The notes under the pieces: model-generated
What the model was told of the DNA's origin: nothing
The model's input: the letters and a program-made list of their open reading frames with translations, nothing else
Databases searched by the model: none
Assembly (NCBI RefSeq): GCF_030012985.1
Contig: NZ_CP120233.1
Coordinates: 3,137,501 to 3,201,500, forward strand
Reading direction: 5' to 3'
DNA length: 64,000 bases
DNA from: Microbulbifer sp. VAAF005
Lineage (GTDB): Bacteria > Pseudomonadota > Gammaproteobacteria > Pseudomonadales > Cellvibrionaceae
In this document: piece after piece, positions 10,840 through 23,229 of the stretch
Layout: every line of letters starts with the position of its first letter
How positions within the stretch are numbered: position 1 is the first letter of the stretch
Program-made: the position numbers and the translations under genes

Positions 10840-11469
10840 ATGGAACAGTTTCGTCCGCGCCTGTTAGAGGCGGCGGCACAGATGTCGGTGGTACTCAGTG
10901 ACCGGCAGCAGGATCAGCTACTGGAATACCTGGCGCTTTTTGCCCGCTGGAACAGTGCCTACAACCTGTCCGCCATACGCGACCCAGAGCAGATGCTGGA
11001 GCGCCATATTATCGACAGCCTCAGTGTGGTAAATCTCTGTGGCGAAGGCTCTTTGATCGATGTTGGTAGCGGTGGCGGCCTGCCGGGAATTCCTCTGGCA
11101 ATTGTGCATCCGGAGCGCGCCATTACCCTGCTCGACAGCAATGGCAAGAAGACCCGCTTCCTGTTCCAAGTCGCCAGCACCCTGCCCCTGCCCAATATCA
11201 CGGTAGTCAATGAGCGGGTAGAAGCCTTTGTGCCAGAACAGCCTTTTGCCGGTGTGGTGTCCCGCGCCTTTGCCTCCATCGAAGATATGGTCAATGGCAG
11301 TGAGCACATGTTGGCACCCAGGGGTCGTTTTTATGCCATGAAGGGCAAGCTGCCTGAGGATGAGTTGAGCGCTCTGCCAAAAGGCATTAAGGTCGAGCAG
11401 GTGCACCGGTTGTCGGTGCCCGGCTGCGACGGTGAGCGACATATGATTCAGCTCTGTCGCACAGAATAA
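10840..11469 (+). CDS. rsmG: 16S rRNA (guanine(527)-N7)-methyltransferase RsmG
   Basis: RsmG (GidB) methylates G527 of 16S rRNA using SAM. The Rossmann motif L-I-D-V-G-S-G-G-G-L-P-G-I-P-L-A sits near residue 70, preceded by the family's R-W-N-x-x-Y-N-L-S-A-I-R segment and D-S-L. With ATG 10840 the protein has 209 residues, matching E. coli (207). The open frame extends back to TTG 10795, but that adds 15 residues absent from the family. No strong Shine-Dalgarno precedes the ATG. It sits between mnmG and parA, as in pseudomonads. Confidence 0.95.
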   Translation: MEQFRPRLLEAAAQMSVVLSDRQQDQLLEYLALFARWNSAYNLSAIRDPEQMLERHIIDSLSVVNLCGEGSLIDVGSGGGLPGIPLAIVHPERAITLLDSNGKKTRFLFQVASTLPLPNITVVNERVEAFVPEQPFAGVVSRAFASIEDMVNGSEHMLAPRGRFYAMKGKLPEDELSALPKGIKVEQVHRLSVPGCDGERHMIQLCRTE

Positions 11470-11595
11470 GATGATAGTTTGGCGGGTTTGTCGCCCGCCC
11501 AATCCTGCTCCCCTATCGTGGGGCACAACAGCCGCCGCCCGAAGCTGAGCCGGCGTCGGGGCAAACGCACCCGGAAACAACAAAGGACAAGAATC

Positions 11596-12405
11596 TTGAG
11601 CAAGATATTTGCTGTGGCCAACCAGAAAGGCGGGGTTGGCAAGACCACTACCTGCGTCAACCTGGCCGCATCTTTGGTTGCCAACAAGCGGCGCGTATTG
11701 CTGATCGACCTGGACCCCCAGGGCAATGCCACCATGGGCAGTGGTGTGGATAAAAGTGACCTGGAGGTGTCCGGTTACGATGTGCTGGCCGCTGAATTAC
11801 CTGTTGAGCAGGCCATTGTATCCACAGAGAGCGGTTTTGATTTGATCCCGGGCAACGGTGACTTATCTGCGGCAGAGGTGGAGTTGCTGAATCTGGAGGG
11901 GCGCGAATCCCGCCTGCGCCGCGCCCTGGCTGCGGTGAGTAATCGTTACGACTACGTGATTATCGACTGTCCGCCATCGTTGAATATGCTGACGGTAAAC
12001 GCCCTCTGTGCAGCTCACGGCGTATTGATTCCCATGCAGTGTGAATACTATGCCCTGGAGGGGTTGTCAGCACTGGTGGACACCATCACCCAGATCCAGC
12101 AGGCCGCCAATCCGGACCTGAAAATCGAGGGTATCTTGCGCACCATGTACGATCCGCGCAACAGCCTCACCAGCGAAGTGTCGGCGCAGTTGCAGGAGTT
12201 TTTCGGCGACCGTCTGTATCGAACCTGTATCCCGCGCAATGTCCGTTTGGCAGAGGCTCCCAGCTTCGGCAAGCCAGCGCTGGATTACGACCGCCATTCG
12301 AAAGGGGCTATTGCCTATCTGGCACTGGCTTGCGAAATCAATCGCCGCCATCCCGCCAATCCATCTTCCAATAAGAAAAGCCGCCCTGTGGCGGAAGCCG
12401 TATAA
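11596..12405 (+). CDS. parA: Chromosome partitioning ATPase ParA/Soj
   Basis: ParA is a Walker-type ATPase whose nucleoid gradient moves ParB-parS complexes. The N-terminus shows the deviant Walker A motif K-G-G-V-G-K-T-T at about residues 11-18, then L-L-I-D-L-D-P-Q-G-N-A (motif A') and I-I-D-C-P-P-S (Walker B). I start at TTG 11596 (L-S-K-I-F-A-V-A-N-Q), with AAAGGA 8 nt upstream. The frame is open further upstream, but that sequence is Arg-rich and atypical. Length is 269 aa. The gene precedes parB by 12 bp in the usual rsmG-parA-parB order. Confidence 0.96.
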   Translation: MSKIFAVANQKGGVGKTTTCVNLAASLVANKRRVLLIDLDPQGNATMGSGVDKSDLEVSGYDVLAAELPVEQAIVSTESGFDLIPGNGDLSAAEVELLNLEGRESRLRRALAAVSNRYDYVIIDCPPSLNMLTVNALCAAHGVLIPMQCEYYALEGLSALVDTITQIQQAANPDLKIEGILRTMYDPRNSLTSEVSAQLQEFFGDRLYRTCIPRNVRLAEAPSFGKPALDYDRHSKGAIAYLALACEINRRHPANPSSNKKSRPVAEAV

Positions 12406-12417
12406 GGGGTAATTACT

Positions 12418-13320
12418 ATGGCCGCCAAACGCAAAGGACTGGGCCGGGGTTTATCCCACCTGATCAGCAATAAAAACAGCACCGCGATCGCCGAGGCTAC
12501 CGGTGAAGCTGAAACCGAAACCGCCGTGGTCGACGGTGAGTTGAAGGAGTTGCCGATAGAGTTTTTGCAGCGCGGCCGCTACCAGCCACGCCGGGATTTT
12601 CCACAGGAATCCCTGCAAGAGCTGGCGGACTCGATACGCGCCCAGGGCATTATGCAGCCGATCGTTGTGCGCGGTATCGGTGAGCAGAGCTATGAAATCA
12701 TCGCCGGTGAACGGCGCTGGCGCGCGGCCCAATTGGCGGGACTGGAGAAAGTGCCGGCACTGGTGCGCAGCGTTTCCGATGAAGCTGCCATCGCTATGGC
12801 GCTGATTGAAAATATCCAGCGCGAAGACCTGAATCCGGTAGAGGAAGCTGTAGCCCTCAAGCGTTTACAGGATGAGTTCAAGCTGACCCAGCAGGAAGTG
12901 GCCGATGCGGTGGGCAAATCCCGTACCGCAGTAACCAACCTGTTGCGACTGTTAAGCCTCAGTGAAGAGGTGCGGACTTTCCTGGAGCGTGGCGATCTGG
13001 AGTTGGGGCACGCCAAAGCTCTGCTCGGTCTATCCGGTGCCACCCAGCGCTCCGCTGCGCGCCAGGTGGTCGAGCGCAGCCTTACCGTGCGCCAGACAGA
13101 GGCGCTGGTGCGCCGTTTACAACAGCCGGCTGCCCCCGCACCGGAAAAACCGAAGCCCGACCCCAATATCCGTCGCCTGACTGAGCGCCTGGCAGAAAAA
13201 GTCGGAGTGCCCGTATCTATCGATCACAACGATAAAGGCAACGGCCGCCTGGTACTCAAATACACCACCCTGGAAGAGCTGGATGGAATCCTGGCCCACC
13301 TGGGTTACGCCGAGGACTGA
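12418..13320 (+). CDS. parB: Chromosome partitioning protein ParB/Spo0J
   Basis: ParB is the CTP-switch clamp that loads at parS and spreads along DNA. The 300-aa protein has a basic N-terminus (K-R-K-G-L-G-R-G-L) that stimulates ParA. The CTP-binding core has G-E-R-R-W-R-A near residue 100 and E-N-I-Q-R-E-D-L-N near 137. A helix-turn-helix follows (T-Q-Q-E-V-A-D-A-V-G-K-S-R-T-A-V-T-N), and the C-terminus has a dimerisation domain. A matching parS palindrome lies inside recF at 249-264. Length and order are normal. Confidence 0.97.
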   Translation: MAAKRKGLGRGLSHLISNKNSTAIAEATGEAETETAVVDGELKELPIEFLQRGRYQPRRDFPQESLQELADSIRAQGIMQPIVVRGIGEQSYEIIAGERRWRAAQLAGLEKVPALVRSVSDEAAIAMALIENIQREDLNPVEEAVALKRLQDEFKLTQQEVADAVGKSRTAVTNLLRLLSLSEEVRTFLERGDLELGHAKALLGLSGATQRSAARQVVERSLTVRQTEALVRRLQQPAAPAPEKPKPDPNIRRLTERLAEKVGVPVSIDHNDKGNGRLVLKYTTLEELDGILAHLGYAED

Positions 13321-13439
13321 GGCCACAGGGAAATGTGCGTCCTAGTGGCGCGCGCAATAACTGTTGGCAAATACTCACTGCGGCGAGTAATTCCGTGCAA
13401 AACCTCCTGAAAATCAAATAAGTTGACGACATTTGCCGG

Positions 13440-13468
13440 TTGAATCGGCGATGCTGTTGCCGCATAAT
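13440..13468 (+). promoter_or_regulatory. Candidate promoter of atp operon
   Basis: TTGAAT (13440-13445) and CATAAT (13463-13468) are spaced by 17 bp, about 55 bp upstream of atpI. A palindrome GCCCAAATTTTGGGC follows at about 13475-13489 and could be an operator or a leader hairpin. Confidence 0.4.
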
Positions 13469-13522
13469 TCGCACGCCCAAATTTTGGGCGGACAGCGCAA
13501 AAAAAGTCGGCTTATCCCGTCT

Positions 13523-13885
13523 ATGACAAAACCCCCGGTATTACGAATAGCCGCGGTACAGCTTCTGCTGATATCGGTGGCCAGTGCGGCACTGCACTTG
13601 AGCGGTAAACCGGTGACTGCGCTCTCCGTATTTATCGGCGGTGCCCTGTGTGCACTGCCCGGAGCATATTTTGGCAGGCGCGCCTTTCGCGATAGCGGTG
13701 CGCGCGCGGCCCATCGCGTGGTAGGCAATTTCTACCGCGCGGAAACCGGCAAATTTATATTGACCATGGCAGGTTTTGCAGCGGTGTTTGCCACCGTCAA
13801 ACCACTGAATGCCGCGGCGCTTTTTATCAGCTACGTCCTCTGTGTAATCGTGCAGTGGATTTTGGTAGCGCGCATGGTCCGCTAG
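13523..13885 (+). CDS. atpI: ATP synthase subunit I (AtpI)
   Basis: AtpI is a small membrane protein thought to assist assembly of the c-ring. The start at ATG 13523 gives M-T-K-P-P-V-L-R-I-A-A-V-Q-L-L-L and a 120-residue protein with four hydrophobic segments, a typical length. The frame is open further upstream, but those residues are not membrane-like and no ribosome site supports them. It heads the atp operon, 49 bp before atpB. Sequence conservation in this family is low, so position and topology carry much of the call. Confidence 0.88.
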   Translation: MTKPPVLRIAAVQLLLISVASAALHLSGKPVTALSVFIGGALCALPGAYFGRRAFRDSGARAAHRVVGNFYRAETGKFILTMAGFAAVFATVKPLNAAALFISYVLCVIVQWILVARMVR

Positions 13886-13928
13886 CCGGTGGATAAGAAA
13901 AAAGAATTCTTACTTTTACGATTGTTGA

Positions 13929-14861
<933 letters not shown>

Positions 14862-14869
14862 GTTTTTAA

Positions 14870-15166
<297 letters not shown>

Positions 15167-15218
15167 TTACGCCGTTCCAATTGCCCTTAACCCTATTTAA
15201 AGAGCAAGAGGTGTCGGA

Positions 15219-15689
15219 GTGAATATCAACCTGACTCTAATCGGCCAGTCGATTACTTTCCTGTTTTTCGTCTGGTTTTGCTGGAAGTTTGTTTGGCCGC
15301 CGCTTTTGGGCGTGATGAAAGAGCGTGAGCAGAAGATCGCAGATGGTCTCGCTGACGCCGAACACGCACAGAAAGATCTGGAGCTGGCCAAGCGCAAAGC
15401 TGCCGAGCAGTTGAAGGAAGCCAAAGATCAGGCTAACGAGATCATTGATGGTGCCAACAAGCGCGCCAACCAGATTCTCGATGAAGCCAAGCAAGCGGCT
15501 CAGTCTGAAGGCGATCGCCTGAAAACTGCGGCCAAAGCTGAGATCGACCAGGAAGTGAATCGCGCTAAAGAGCAACTGCGCAGCCGTGTGGCAGACCTGT
15601 CTGTCCTGGGTGCGGAGAAGATTCTCGCGGTCAATATCGACGCTAAGGCGCACGACGACCTGATCGATAAACTGGCAGCCGAGCTGTAA
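15219..15689 (+). CDS. atpF: F0F1 ATP synthase subunit b
   Basis: Subunit b is the peripheral stalk dimer. The 156-aa product, the same length as in E. coli, starts with GTG ([10 protein letters not shown]). It has one N-terminal membrane helix rich in Phe and Trp, then a long charged coiled coil with many Ala, Glu, Lys and Gln residues (from about residue 30). It lies 52 bp after atpE and 12 bp before atpH. Confidence 0.97.
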   Translation: MNINLTLIGQSITFLFFVWFCWKFVWPPLLGVMKEREQKIADGLADAEHAQKDLELAKRKAAEQLKEAKDQANEIIDGANKRANQILDEAKQAAQSEGDRLKTAAKAEIDQEVNRAKEQLRSRVADLSVLGAEKILAVNIDAKAHDDLIDKLAAEL

Positions 15690-15701
15690 GCGAGGAACCC
15701 A

Positions 15702-16238
15702 ATGGCGGAACTCAGCACACTGGCCCGGCCCTACGCTAAAGCTGCATTCTCTTATGCGCAGGAAGCCTCCCACTTAGGTGGTTGGAGCACTGCGCTGAGC
15801 ACTGCGGCAGCGGTCAGCCAGAACGAAAAAGTGCGTGAGCTGCTGGATAATCCCCAGCTCACCAGTGAAGAGCGCGCAGATAAATTCCTGTCGATCTGTT
15901 CAGACGAACTCGGCGAGCACGGAAGGAACTTCATCCGGTTGCTGGCGGAAAACAACCGCCTGCAGCTGCTGCCGGAAATTTCCGAACTGTTCGAAGAGCT
16001 GAAAGCGCAAGCGGAAGCCACCCTTGAGGTGGAAGTTATTTCCGCGCACGCCTTGAGCGATGCACAGGCGCAAGCACTGGGCCAAAAGCTCAGCGCGAAG
16101 TTTGAACGCGAAATACATCTGCACAGCTCGGTGGACGAGAGCCTGCTGGGCGGCGCGATCATCCGCGCCGGTGATACAGTCATCGACGGTACCGTACGCG
16201 GCCGTCTGGCCAAGCTCGCCGAGGCGATGAACTCCTAA
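15702..16238 (+). CDS. atpH: F0F1 ATP synthase subunit delta
   Basis: Delta links the peripheral stalk to the F1 head. The 178-residue protein begins M-A-E-L-S-T-L-A-R-P-Y-A-K-A-A-F, the standard start, and ends with the conserved D-x-S-L-L-G-G-A-I-I-R-A-G-D-x-V-I-D-G-T region. Its length matches the E. coli subunit (177). It is translated from ATG with GAGGAA 7 nt upstream. Confidence 0.97.
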   Translation: MAELSTLARPYAKAAFSYAQEASHLGGWSTALSTAAAVSQNEKVRELLDNPQLTSEERADKFLSICSDELGEHGRNFIRLLAENNRLQLLPEISELFEELKAQAEATLEVEVISAHALSDAQAQALGQKLSAKFEREIHLHSSVDESLLGGAIIRAGDTVIDGTVRGRLAKLAEAMNS

Positions 16239-16286
16239 ATTACTCTCCCCGTTGGCGTTAGCCGGCGGGGACTTGAGGAACAGAGC

Positions 16287-17831
16287 ATGCAGCAACTGAA
16301 TCCCTCTGAGATCAGTGAAATCATCAAGAGCCGCATCGAAAATCTCGATGTGAGCACTGAAGCCCAAAATGAGGGCACCATTGTTTCCGTATCCGACGGC
16401 ATCATCCGCATCCACGGCCTGGCCGATGTGATGTACGGCGAGATGATCGAGTTCGAAGGCGGCGTTTACGGTATGGCGCTGAACCTGGAGCGCGACTCCG
16501 TTGGTGCTGTAATCCTGGGCGACTACAAGGCGCTGGCTGAAGGCCAAAAGTGCCGTTGCACCGGCCGTATCCTGGAAACCCCCGTTGGCCCGGAACTGCT
16601 CGGCCGCGTTGTAGACGCGCTGGGTAACCCGATCGACGGCAAGGGCCCGCTGAACAACAAGCTGACCGACGCGGTGGAAAAAGTAGCGCCTGGCGTTATT
16701 GCCCGTCAGTCCGTTGACCAGCCTGTACAAACCGGTTTGAAAGCGGTTGATACCATGATCCCGATTGGCCGTGGCCAGCGTGAGCTGATCATCGGTGACC
16801 GTCAGATCGGTAAGACTGCTGTGGCGATTGACGCCATCATCAACCAGAAAGGCACCGGCGTTAAGTGTGTCTACGTTGCCGTGGGCCAGAAGCAGTCCTC
16901 TATTGCCAACGTAGTGCGCAAGCTCGAAGAGCACGGCGCTATGGATCACACCATCGTAGTAGCCGCTGGCGCCGCCGATCCGGCAGCGATGCAGTTCCTG
17001 GCTCCCTACGTGGGTTGTACCATGGGTGAGTACTTCCGCGACCGCGGTGAAGACGCCCTGATCGTATACGATGATCTGACCAAACAGGCTTGGGCCTACC
17101 GTCAGATCTCCCTGTTGCTGAAGCGTCCGCCTGGACGTGAAGCCTACCCCGGTGACGTTTTCTACTTGCACTCCCGTCTGCTGGAGCGCGCAGCGCGTGT
17201 AAACGCCGACTACGTAGAGAAGTTCACCAACGGTGAAGTGAAAGGCAAGACCGGCTCTCTGACCGCCCTGCCGATCATCGAAACCCAGGCCGGTGACGTA
17301 TCTGCGTTCGTACCGACCAACGTGATTTCCATTACCGACGGCCAGATCTTCCTCGAGACCGATCTGTTCAACTCCGGTATCCGCCCAGCGATCAACCCGG
17401 GTATCTCTGTATCCCGTGTAGGTGGTGCAGCGCAGACCAAGGTGATCAAGAAGCTGTCCGGTGGTATCCGTACCGCTCTGGCTCAGTACCGCGAACTGGC
17501 GGCATTCTCCCAGTTTGCCTCTGACCTGGACGAAGCTACCAAAGCCCAGCTGGATCACGGTGAGCGCGTAACCGAGCTGATGAAGCAGAAACAGTACTCT
17601 CCGCTGTCTATCGCGGACATGGCTGTTTCCGTTTACGCCGCCGACAAGGGTTACCTGAAAGAAGTAGAAGTTGCCAAGGTTCTCGATTTCGAAGCCGCCC
17701 TGCTCGCTTATATGAACAGCGAACACGCAGAGCTGATGGAGAAAGTGAACAGCACTGGTAACTACAACGACGAAATCGACGCAGCTTTCAAAGCCGCTAT
17801 CGAGAAGTTCGTCGCTACTAGCAGCTGGTAA
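16287..17831 (+). CDS. atpA: F0F1 ATP synthase subunit alpha
   Basis: Alpha is the non-catalytic nucleotide-binding subunit of F1. The 514-aa protein carries the P-loop G-D-R-Q-I-G-K-T-A near residue 170 and the family region [17 protein letters not shown] near 365-380. Length agrees with E. coli (513). Codon use is strongly biased, as expected for a highly expressed gene. That bias opens long spurious frames on the opposite strand. Confidence 0.99.
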   Translation: MQQLNPSEISEIIKSRIENLDVSTEAQNEGTIVSVSDGIIRIHGLADVMYGEMIEFEGGVYGMALNLERDSVGAVILGDYKALAEGQKCRCTGRILETPVGPELLGRVVDALGNPIDGKGPLNNKLTDAVEKVAPGVIARQSVDQPVQTGLKAVDTMIPIGRGQRELIIGDRQIGKTAVAIDAIINQKGTGVKCVYVAVGQKQSSIANVVRKLEEHGAMDHTIVVAAGAADPAAMQFLAPYVGCTMGEYFRDRGEDALIVYDDLTKQAWAYRQISLLLKRPPGREAYPGDVFYLHSRLLERAARVNADYVEKFTNGEVKGKTGSLTALPIIETQAGDVSAFVPTNVISITDGQIFLETDLFNSGIRPAINPGISVSRVGGAAQTKVIKKLSGGIRTALAQYRELAAFSQFASDLDEATKAQLDHGERVTELMKQKQYSPLSIADMAVSVYAADKGYLKEVEVAKVLDFEAALLAYMNSEHAELMEKVNSTGNYNDEIDAAFKAAIEKFVATSSW

Positions 17832-17908
17832 GAACTCCCTGGAGAGCGCGAGAGAGCGGCGTGTCCGCTCTTTCGGAATATAACTTCCAGCGAACAAGGT
17901 AAATCACT

Positions 17909-18769
17909 ATGGCAGGCGGAAAAGAAGTACGCACAAAAATTGCCAGCATCAAGAGCACGCAGAAAATTACTGCCGCAATGGAAATGGTTGCAGCCAGTAA
18001 GATGCGCAGGGCTCAGGATCGCATGGCACTGGGGCGTCCCTACGCCCAGCGCATACGCGCAGTGATCGGCCACGTCGCCAACGCTTCGGCCGAGTACCAG
18101 CATATTTACCTGCAAGAGCGCGAGGCCAAGCGGGTCGGTTTTATCCTGGTATCCACTGACCGCGGACTCTGTGGTGGCTTGAACGTCAATATGTTCAAAG
18201 CCGCTATTCGCGAGATGCAGGCGTGGTCCGAAAAGGGTGTCGACGTCGAAGTCTGCGCGGTAGGTAACAAGGCGGCCAGTTTCTTTAATGCCATCGGCAG
18301 CAAGGTTGTCGCAGCGGTACGCGATCTGGGCGATGCGCCCCAGGCCAACCAGCTGATTGGCTCAGTTAAGGTAATGCTGGACCGTTACGCAGAAGGCGAT
18401 ATCGATCGCCTGTTCCTGGTATCCAATGAGTTTATCAACACCATGTCCCAGAAGCCGCAGGTTGAGCAATTGCTGCCGCTGCCGAAGGACGAAGATGAAA
18501 AACTCATGCACGAGTGGGACTACCTCTACGAGCCGGATCCGGTTGAATTGCTGGATGGATTGCTGGCTCGCTACATCGAGTCCCAGGTATACCAGGCAGT
18601 AGTTGAAAACAAAGCCTGTGAACAGGCAGCGCGTATGATCGCGATGAAGAGCGCCACCGATAACGCCGGTGAGCTGATCGATCAGTTGCAGCTTGTCTAC
18701 AACAAGGCGCGCCAGGCGGCCATTACCCAGGAACTGTCCGAAATTGTCGGCGGTGCGGCGGCGGTTTAA
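17909..18769 (+). CDS. atpG: F0F1 ATP synthase subunit gamma
   Basis: Gamma is the rotating central shaft. The 286-residue product starts [20 protein letters not shown], which forms the N-terminal coiled-coil helix. It contains [11 protein letters not shown] near residues 83-93 and ends with the conserved long C-terminal helix ([13 protein letters not shown]). Length is normal (E. coli 287). Confidence 0.98.
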   Translation: MAGGKEVRTKIASIKSTQKITAAMEMVAASKMRRAQDRMALGRPYAQRIRAVIGHVANASAEYQHIYLQEREAKRVGFILVSTDRGLCGGLNVNMFKAAIREMQAWSEKGVDVEVCAVGNKAASFFNAIGSKVVAAVRDLGDAPQANQLIGSVKVMLDRYAEGDIDRLFLVSNEFINTMSQKPQVEQLLPLPKDEDEKLMHEWDYLYEPDPVELLDGLLARYIESQVYQAVVENKACEQAARMIAMKSATDNAGELIDQLQLVYNKARQAAITQELSEIVGGAAAV

Positions 18770-18795
18770 TCCGCTGCCAGTAATGGTCAGCCTAG

Positions 18796-20226
<1,431 letters not shown>

Positions 20227-20244
20227 TCGAGAGAGGCATATACT

Positions 20245-20664
20245 ATGGCCATGACAGTACATTGTGACATTGTCAGCGCCGAGCAGTCTCTCTTCTCCGG
20301 GCTGGTAGAGATGGTGATTGTGAGCGGTATCGAGGGTGAGCTGGGTCTCTCCTACGGTCACGCCCAGTTGCTCACCGCTCTGAAAGCCGGTCCGGTGCGC
20401 ATCATCAAGCCCGGTGGTGAAGAGGAAGTACTGTTCGTCAGCGGTGGCTACGCCGAGGTTCAACCTAATATGGTGACTATCCTCGCCGATGTAGCCGAAC
20501 GTGAGATCGATGAAGACGCCGCGCAGAAGGCCCGCGAAGAAGCGGAACACGCCCTGCACAAGGCGCCGTCTGAAGTCGACTACGCGCGCATCTCAGCCCA
20601 GCTGGCCGAAGCCGAAGCGCGTCTGCGTACCCTGCAGGCAATTCGCAAGGCGGCCGGTAAGTAA
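20245..20664 (+). CDS. atpC: F0F1 ATP synthase subunit epsilon
   Basis: Epsilon regulates the rotor. The 139-aa product begins with a beta-sandwich ([17 protein letters not shown]) and contains [14 protein letters not shown]. It ends with the helical hairpin rich in Ala, Glu and Arg. It is the last gene of the atp operon and is followed by a strong terminator. In most gammaproteobacteria glmU follows soon after; here it is 19 kb away. Confidence 0.98.
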   Translation: MAMTVHCDIVSAEQSLFSGLVEMVIVSGIEGELGLSYGHAQLLTALKAGPVRIIKPGGEEEVLFVSGGYAEVQPNMVTILADVAEREIDEDAAQKAREEAEHALHKAPSEVDYARISAQLAEAEARLRTLQAIRKAAGK

Positions 20665-20703
20665 ACAGTTCTTACCTACTCGTAAGGCCTGTTTTCAGGC
20701 GAC

Positions 20704-20730
20704 AAAAAAGCAGCCTCGGCTGCTTTTTTT
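20704..20730 (+). terminator. Rho-independent terminator of atp operon
   Basis: A6, then GCAGC (20710-20714), a CTCG tetraloop, GCTGC (20719-20723) and T7 form a classic terminator 40 bp after the atpC stop. The flanking A and T tracts extend the stem and make it potentially bidirectional. Confidence 0.93.
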
Positions 20731-20843
20731 ATTCTTCTGGAAAACTCTAAAAGCCTACCCTTACTCCTACCCTGCGCACACCCTATAACGGCTATAGTTT
20801 CAAGTGATGGTTGTATGTTTAAGGATTGAAGAAGCTATCAACT

Positions 20844-21830
20844 ATGAAATGGATGTTAACTGTCGCGTATTTACTTTTTATGTTTGCGCCCTTGACTGCC
20901 ACTTCTAACAAAGTGATTGCAGCCTCTATTAAAACTAGTAAAGAACCTACTACAGCTGAAAATCTAAAGTCCCCTAGAGCGTTACTAATTCACGGAAGTA
21001 TCACCTCCCCTATATATGTAGATTCTGAAAATAATGTGCCTGAACACTTGGTGGAGTTTGGTTTCTTTCATTCCGGATGGACTGTCGATGAAATTGCTGA
21101 GGTATCGCAATTTACAACGTTTGTTGACGTCTATTACAATGAAATAGATATTATGAAGGCCGCAAGAAGTCATGGACTAAAGATATGGGTACAAATAGCT
21201 CCGATATTCTTTGATGGTTATCCGACCTATAGGAAGCGAGCGGATTATTTGGAACGGTGGGAGCTAGCAAGGAAACGATTAGAGCCATTTAGTGATATTA
21301 TTATAGCGTTTGATCCATTAGATGAACCTTTCCATCGCTCAAAATTAAATAATCAAACACTAAAGCTATATCTAGAAGAAATTGCTCAATTAGTGAAAGA
21401 AAGCTTTCCTAAAGCAAAAAGAGCAATTACATTTATGAATGAAACAGTTAGGAAGTCAAATTTCAAAAAAATAATTCCTAAAAAATATAATTTATTTGCT
21501 GTAAATTACTATGTAGGAGAGAGTTTTCAACAACAACTAGTAGAAAAGCTAATGGTTAAAACATCACATTTAGATGTTAAATATTATTTAATTCCAAGAG
21601 CATTTAAAACCTCGAATAGAGGTTTCGGTAGTATTTCTGAATCACAATTAATCAGCCAGGCAAAGCAAGCTTATGATTTTGCAATAGCAAACCCCAAGGT
21701 TATCGCCATTTATCCCTTTGTTTGGGAGAGCATTTTTGGCAAAGACGACTACTACCTTGGGGTTGACAATCTCGAGCGAGTACAAGAAGAGTATCGAAAA
21801 ATAGGTCACGCGATATCAAACACCAGATAA
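20844..21830 (+). CDS. Secreted protein of unknown function, glycoside-hydrolase-like TIM barrel suspected
   Basis: I do not recognise the family. The 328-aa product (ATG 20844; an in-frame TTG at 20826 is possible) has a clear signal peptide, M-K-W-M-L-T-V-A-Y-L-L-F-M-F-A-P-L-T-A. The rest alternates strands and helices like a TIM barrel: V-D-V-Y-Y-N-E, L-K-I-W-V-Q-I-A-P-I-F-F-D-G-Y, I-I-A-F-D-P-L-D-E-P-F and I-A-I-Y-P-F-V-W-E-S. The D-E-P after the fourth strand and the later W-E-S resemble the acid/base and nucleophile positions of clan GH-A hydrolases; this is inference. It is AT-rich unlike its left neighbours and ends 1 bp from the convergent deaminase gene. Confidence 0.75.
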   Translation: MKWMLTVAYLLFMFAPLTATSNKVIAASIKTSKEPTTAENLKSPRALLIHGSITSPIYVDSENNVPEHLVEFGFFHSGWTVDEIAEVSQFTTFVDVYYNEIDIMKAARSHGLKIWVQIAPIFFDGYPTYRKRADYLERWELARKRLEPFSDIIIAFDPLDEPFHRSKLNNQTLKLYLEEIAQLVKESFPKAKRAITFMNETVRKSNFKKIIPKKYNLFAVNYYVGESFQQQLVEKLMVKTSHLDVKYYLIPRAFKTSNRGFGSISESQLISQAKQAYDFAIANPKVIAIYPFVWESIFGKDDYYLGVDNLERVQEEYRKIGHAISNTR

Positions 21831-21831
21831 A

Positions 21832-23229
21832 CTATTTTTTATCACCCATTATGTAAGTGCTGTATATAGCTCTATCATCACCAAGAACCTGCAGGGCAAA
21901 TAGTTTTTCTTCAAGTGTCTTTACAGACTTCATTCTAAAATCCATTAAATCAGTTGATTTTAAATCAATGACAATAAAATCTGCTTCTTTTCCTTTTTCA
22001 AAGTTTCCAACTTTGTCATCGATATCTAATGCTTTTGCAGATCCTAAGGTTGCAAGATAGAAAGCTTTTAGCGGAGAGAGTGTCTTTATATTGTTGTTAT
22101 TTCCAATCGACTTTTGCAGCTGAACTACCTTATAGGCCTCATCCATAGTCTCTAACATAGAGAAACTGGTGCCGGCTCCCACATCGGTTCCCAGGCCCAC
22201 GCTAACATTGATTTCTTCACCTCTATTAAGCGGGAATAATCCGCTCCCTAGAAACAGATTAGACGTTGGGCAAAAAGCAATAGCGCTGCCGACAGAAGCC
22301 ATACTTTCCATCTCTTTGTCATCCAGGTAAATACCATGAGCAAACACTGAGTGGTCCCGATTTAATCCATATATGTTATAAACATCAAGATAACTATTTG
22401 CTTCTGGGAACAATGATTTTACCCAATTAATTTCATCCTTATTTTCGGAAACATGGGTATGCATATACACATCGGGATATTCATCTAGTAACTTAGCTGC
22501 CTGCTTAAGCTGCTCAGGAGTACTTGTCGGGGCAAATCTTGGAGTAATGGCATAGCTCAATCGATCCTTATTATGCCAACGTTCGATCAGTTTCTTGCTA
22601 TCGGAATAGGCACTTTGCGGTGTATCTTGCAGGTATTCTGGCGCATTGCGATCCATCAGCACCTTACCTGCAATTAGTCGCATGTTCTCTCGTTGAGCAA
22701 CTTCAAAGAGAGCATCTACAGACTCTGGGTGAACGGTACCAAATACAAGTGCTGATGTTGTGCCATTCTTTAGTAACTGACTAATAAAGAACTCTGCAAC
22801 CTCCTTTGCATGTTCTTTATCGGAAAATTTCCTTTCAGTTGGAAAGGTGTATTCTTTAAGCCACTCTAATAATTGCTCACCATGAGCCGCAATCATTCCC
22901 GTCTGTGGATAGTGAATATGAGAATCGATAAAGCCGGGAAGTATTAACTTGCCGCGATAATCTACAATCTCTGCGCCTCTTTTTTTTACCGAAATTTCTT
23001 CTTCAGAAATTATCCCGGCAATTATTCCATCTTTGACAATTAATCCGCCATCCTCAATATACTCATAAGCTTTACTAGTCTTCGCCGGGTCGGAAGTAAA
23101 ATGAAGTATGTCACCTTGAAATATAGTTGTCTCTGCATAAACAAAGTTGCTAGAGGCTGAGAGTAATAGAAATAATTTAGCTACATTGGACTTTATATTG
23201 CTGCTTAAGGATAAATATTCGACCACCAA
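21832..23229 (-). CDS. guaD: Guanine deaminase with N-terminal signal peptide
   Basis: Guanine deaminase converts guanine to xanthine and ammonia with a metal in an amidohydrolase barrel. The signature series is present: P-G-F-I-D-S-H-I-H-Y-P-Q-T, W-L-K-E-Y-T-F-P-T-E, P-R-F-A-P-T-S, H-T-H-V-S-E-N, F-A-H-G and G-L-G-T-D-V-G-A-G-T-S-F-S-M. Unusually, about 33 residues precede the domain, with a hydrophobic core and an F-V-Y-A/E site resembling a signal peptide. TTG 23229 or GTG 23226 fits the GGAG upstream, and no internal ATG would give a leaderless form. It may therefore act in the periplasm. Total 465 aa. It is divergent from the VOC gene. Confidence 0.88.
   Translation of the reverse strand: MVVEYLSLSSNIKSNVAKLFLLLSASSNFVYAETTIFQGDILHFTSDPAKTSKAYEYIEDGGLIVKDGIIAGIISEEEISVKKRGAEIVDYRGKLILPGFIDSHIHYPQTGMIAAHGEQLLEWLKEYTFPTERKFSDKEHAKEVAEFFISQLLKNGTTSALVFGTVHPESVDALFEVAQRENMRLIAGKVLMDRNAPEYLQDTPQSAYSDSKKLIERWHNKDRLSYAITPRFAPTSTPEQLKQAAKLLDEYPDVYMHTHVSENKDEINWVKSLFPEANSYLDVYNIYGLNRDHSVFAHGIYLDDKEMESMASVGSAIAFCPTSNLFLGSGLFPLNRGEEINVSVGLGTDVGAGTSFSMLETMDEAYKVVQLQKSIGNNNNIKTLSPLKAFYLATLGSAKALDIDDKVGNFEKGKEADFIVIDLKSTDLMDFRMKSVKTLEEKLFALQVLGDDRAIYSTYIMGDKK

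Noticed and set aside
15900..17897. A 665-codon open frame on the minus strand opposite atpA
   Set aside because: It is the mirror of the strongly codon-biased atpA gene, resembles no protein family and has no ribosome site; the same applies to the 522-codon frame opposite atpD (18991-20559).
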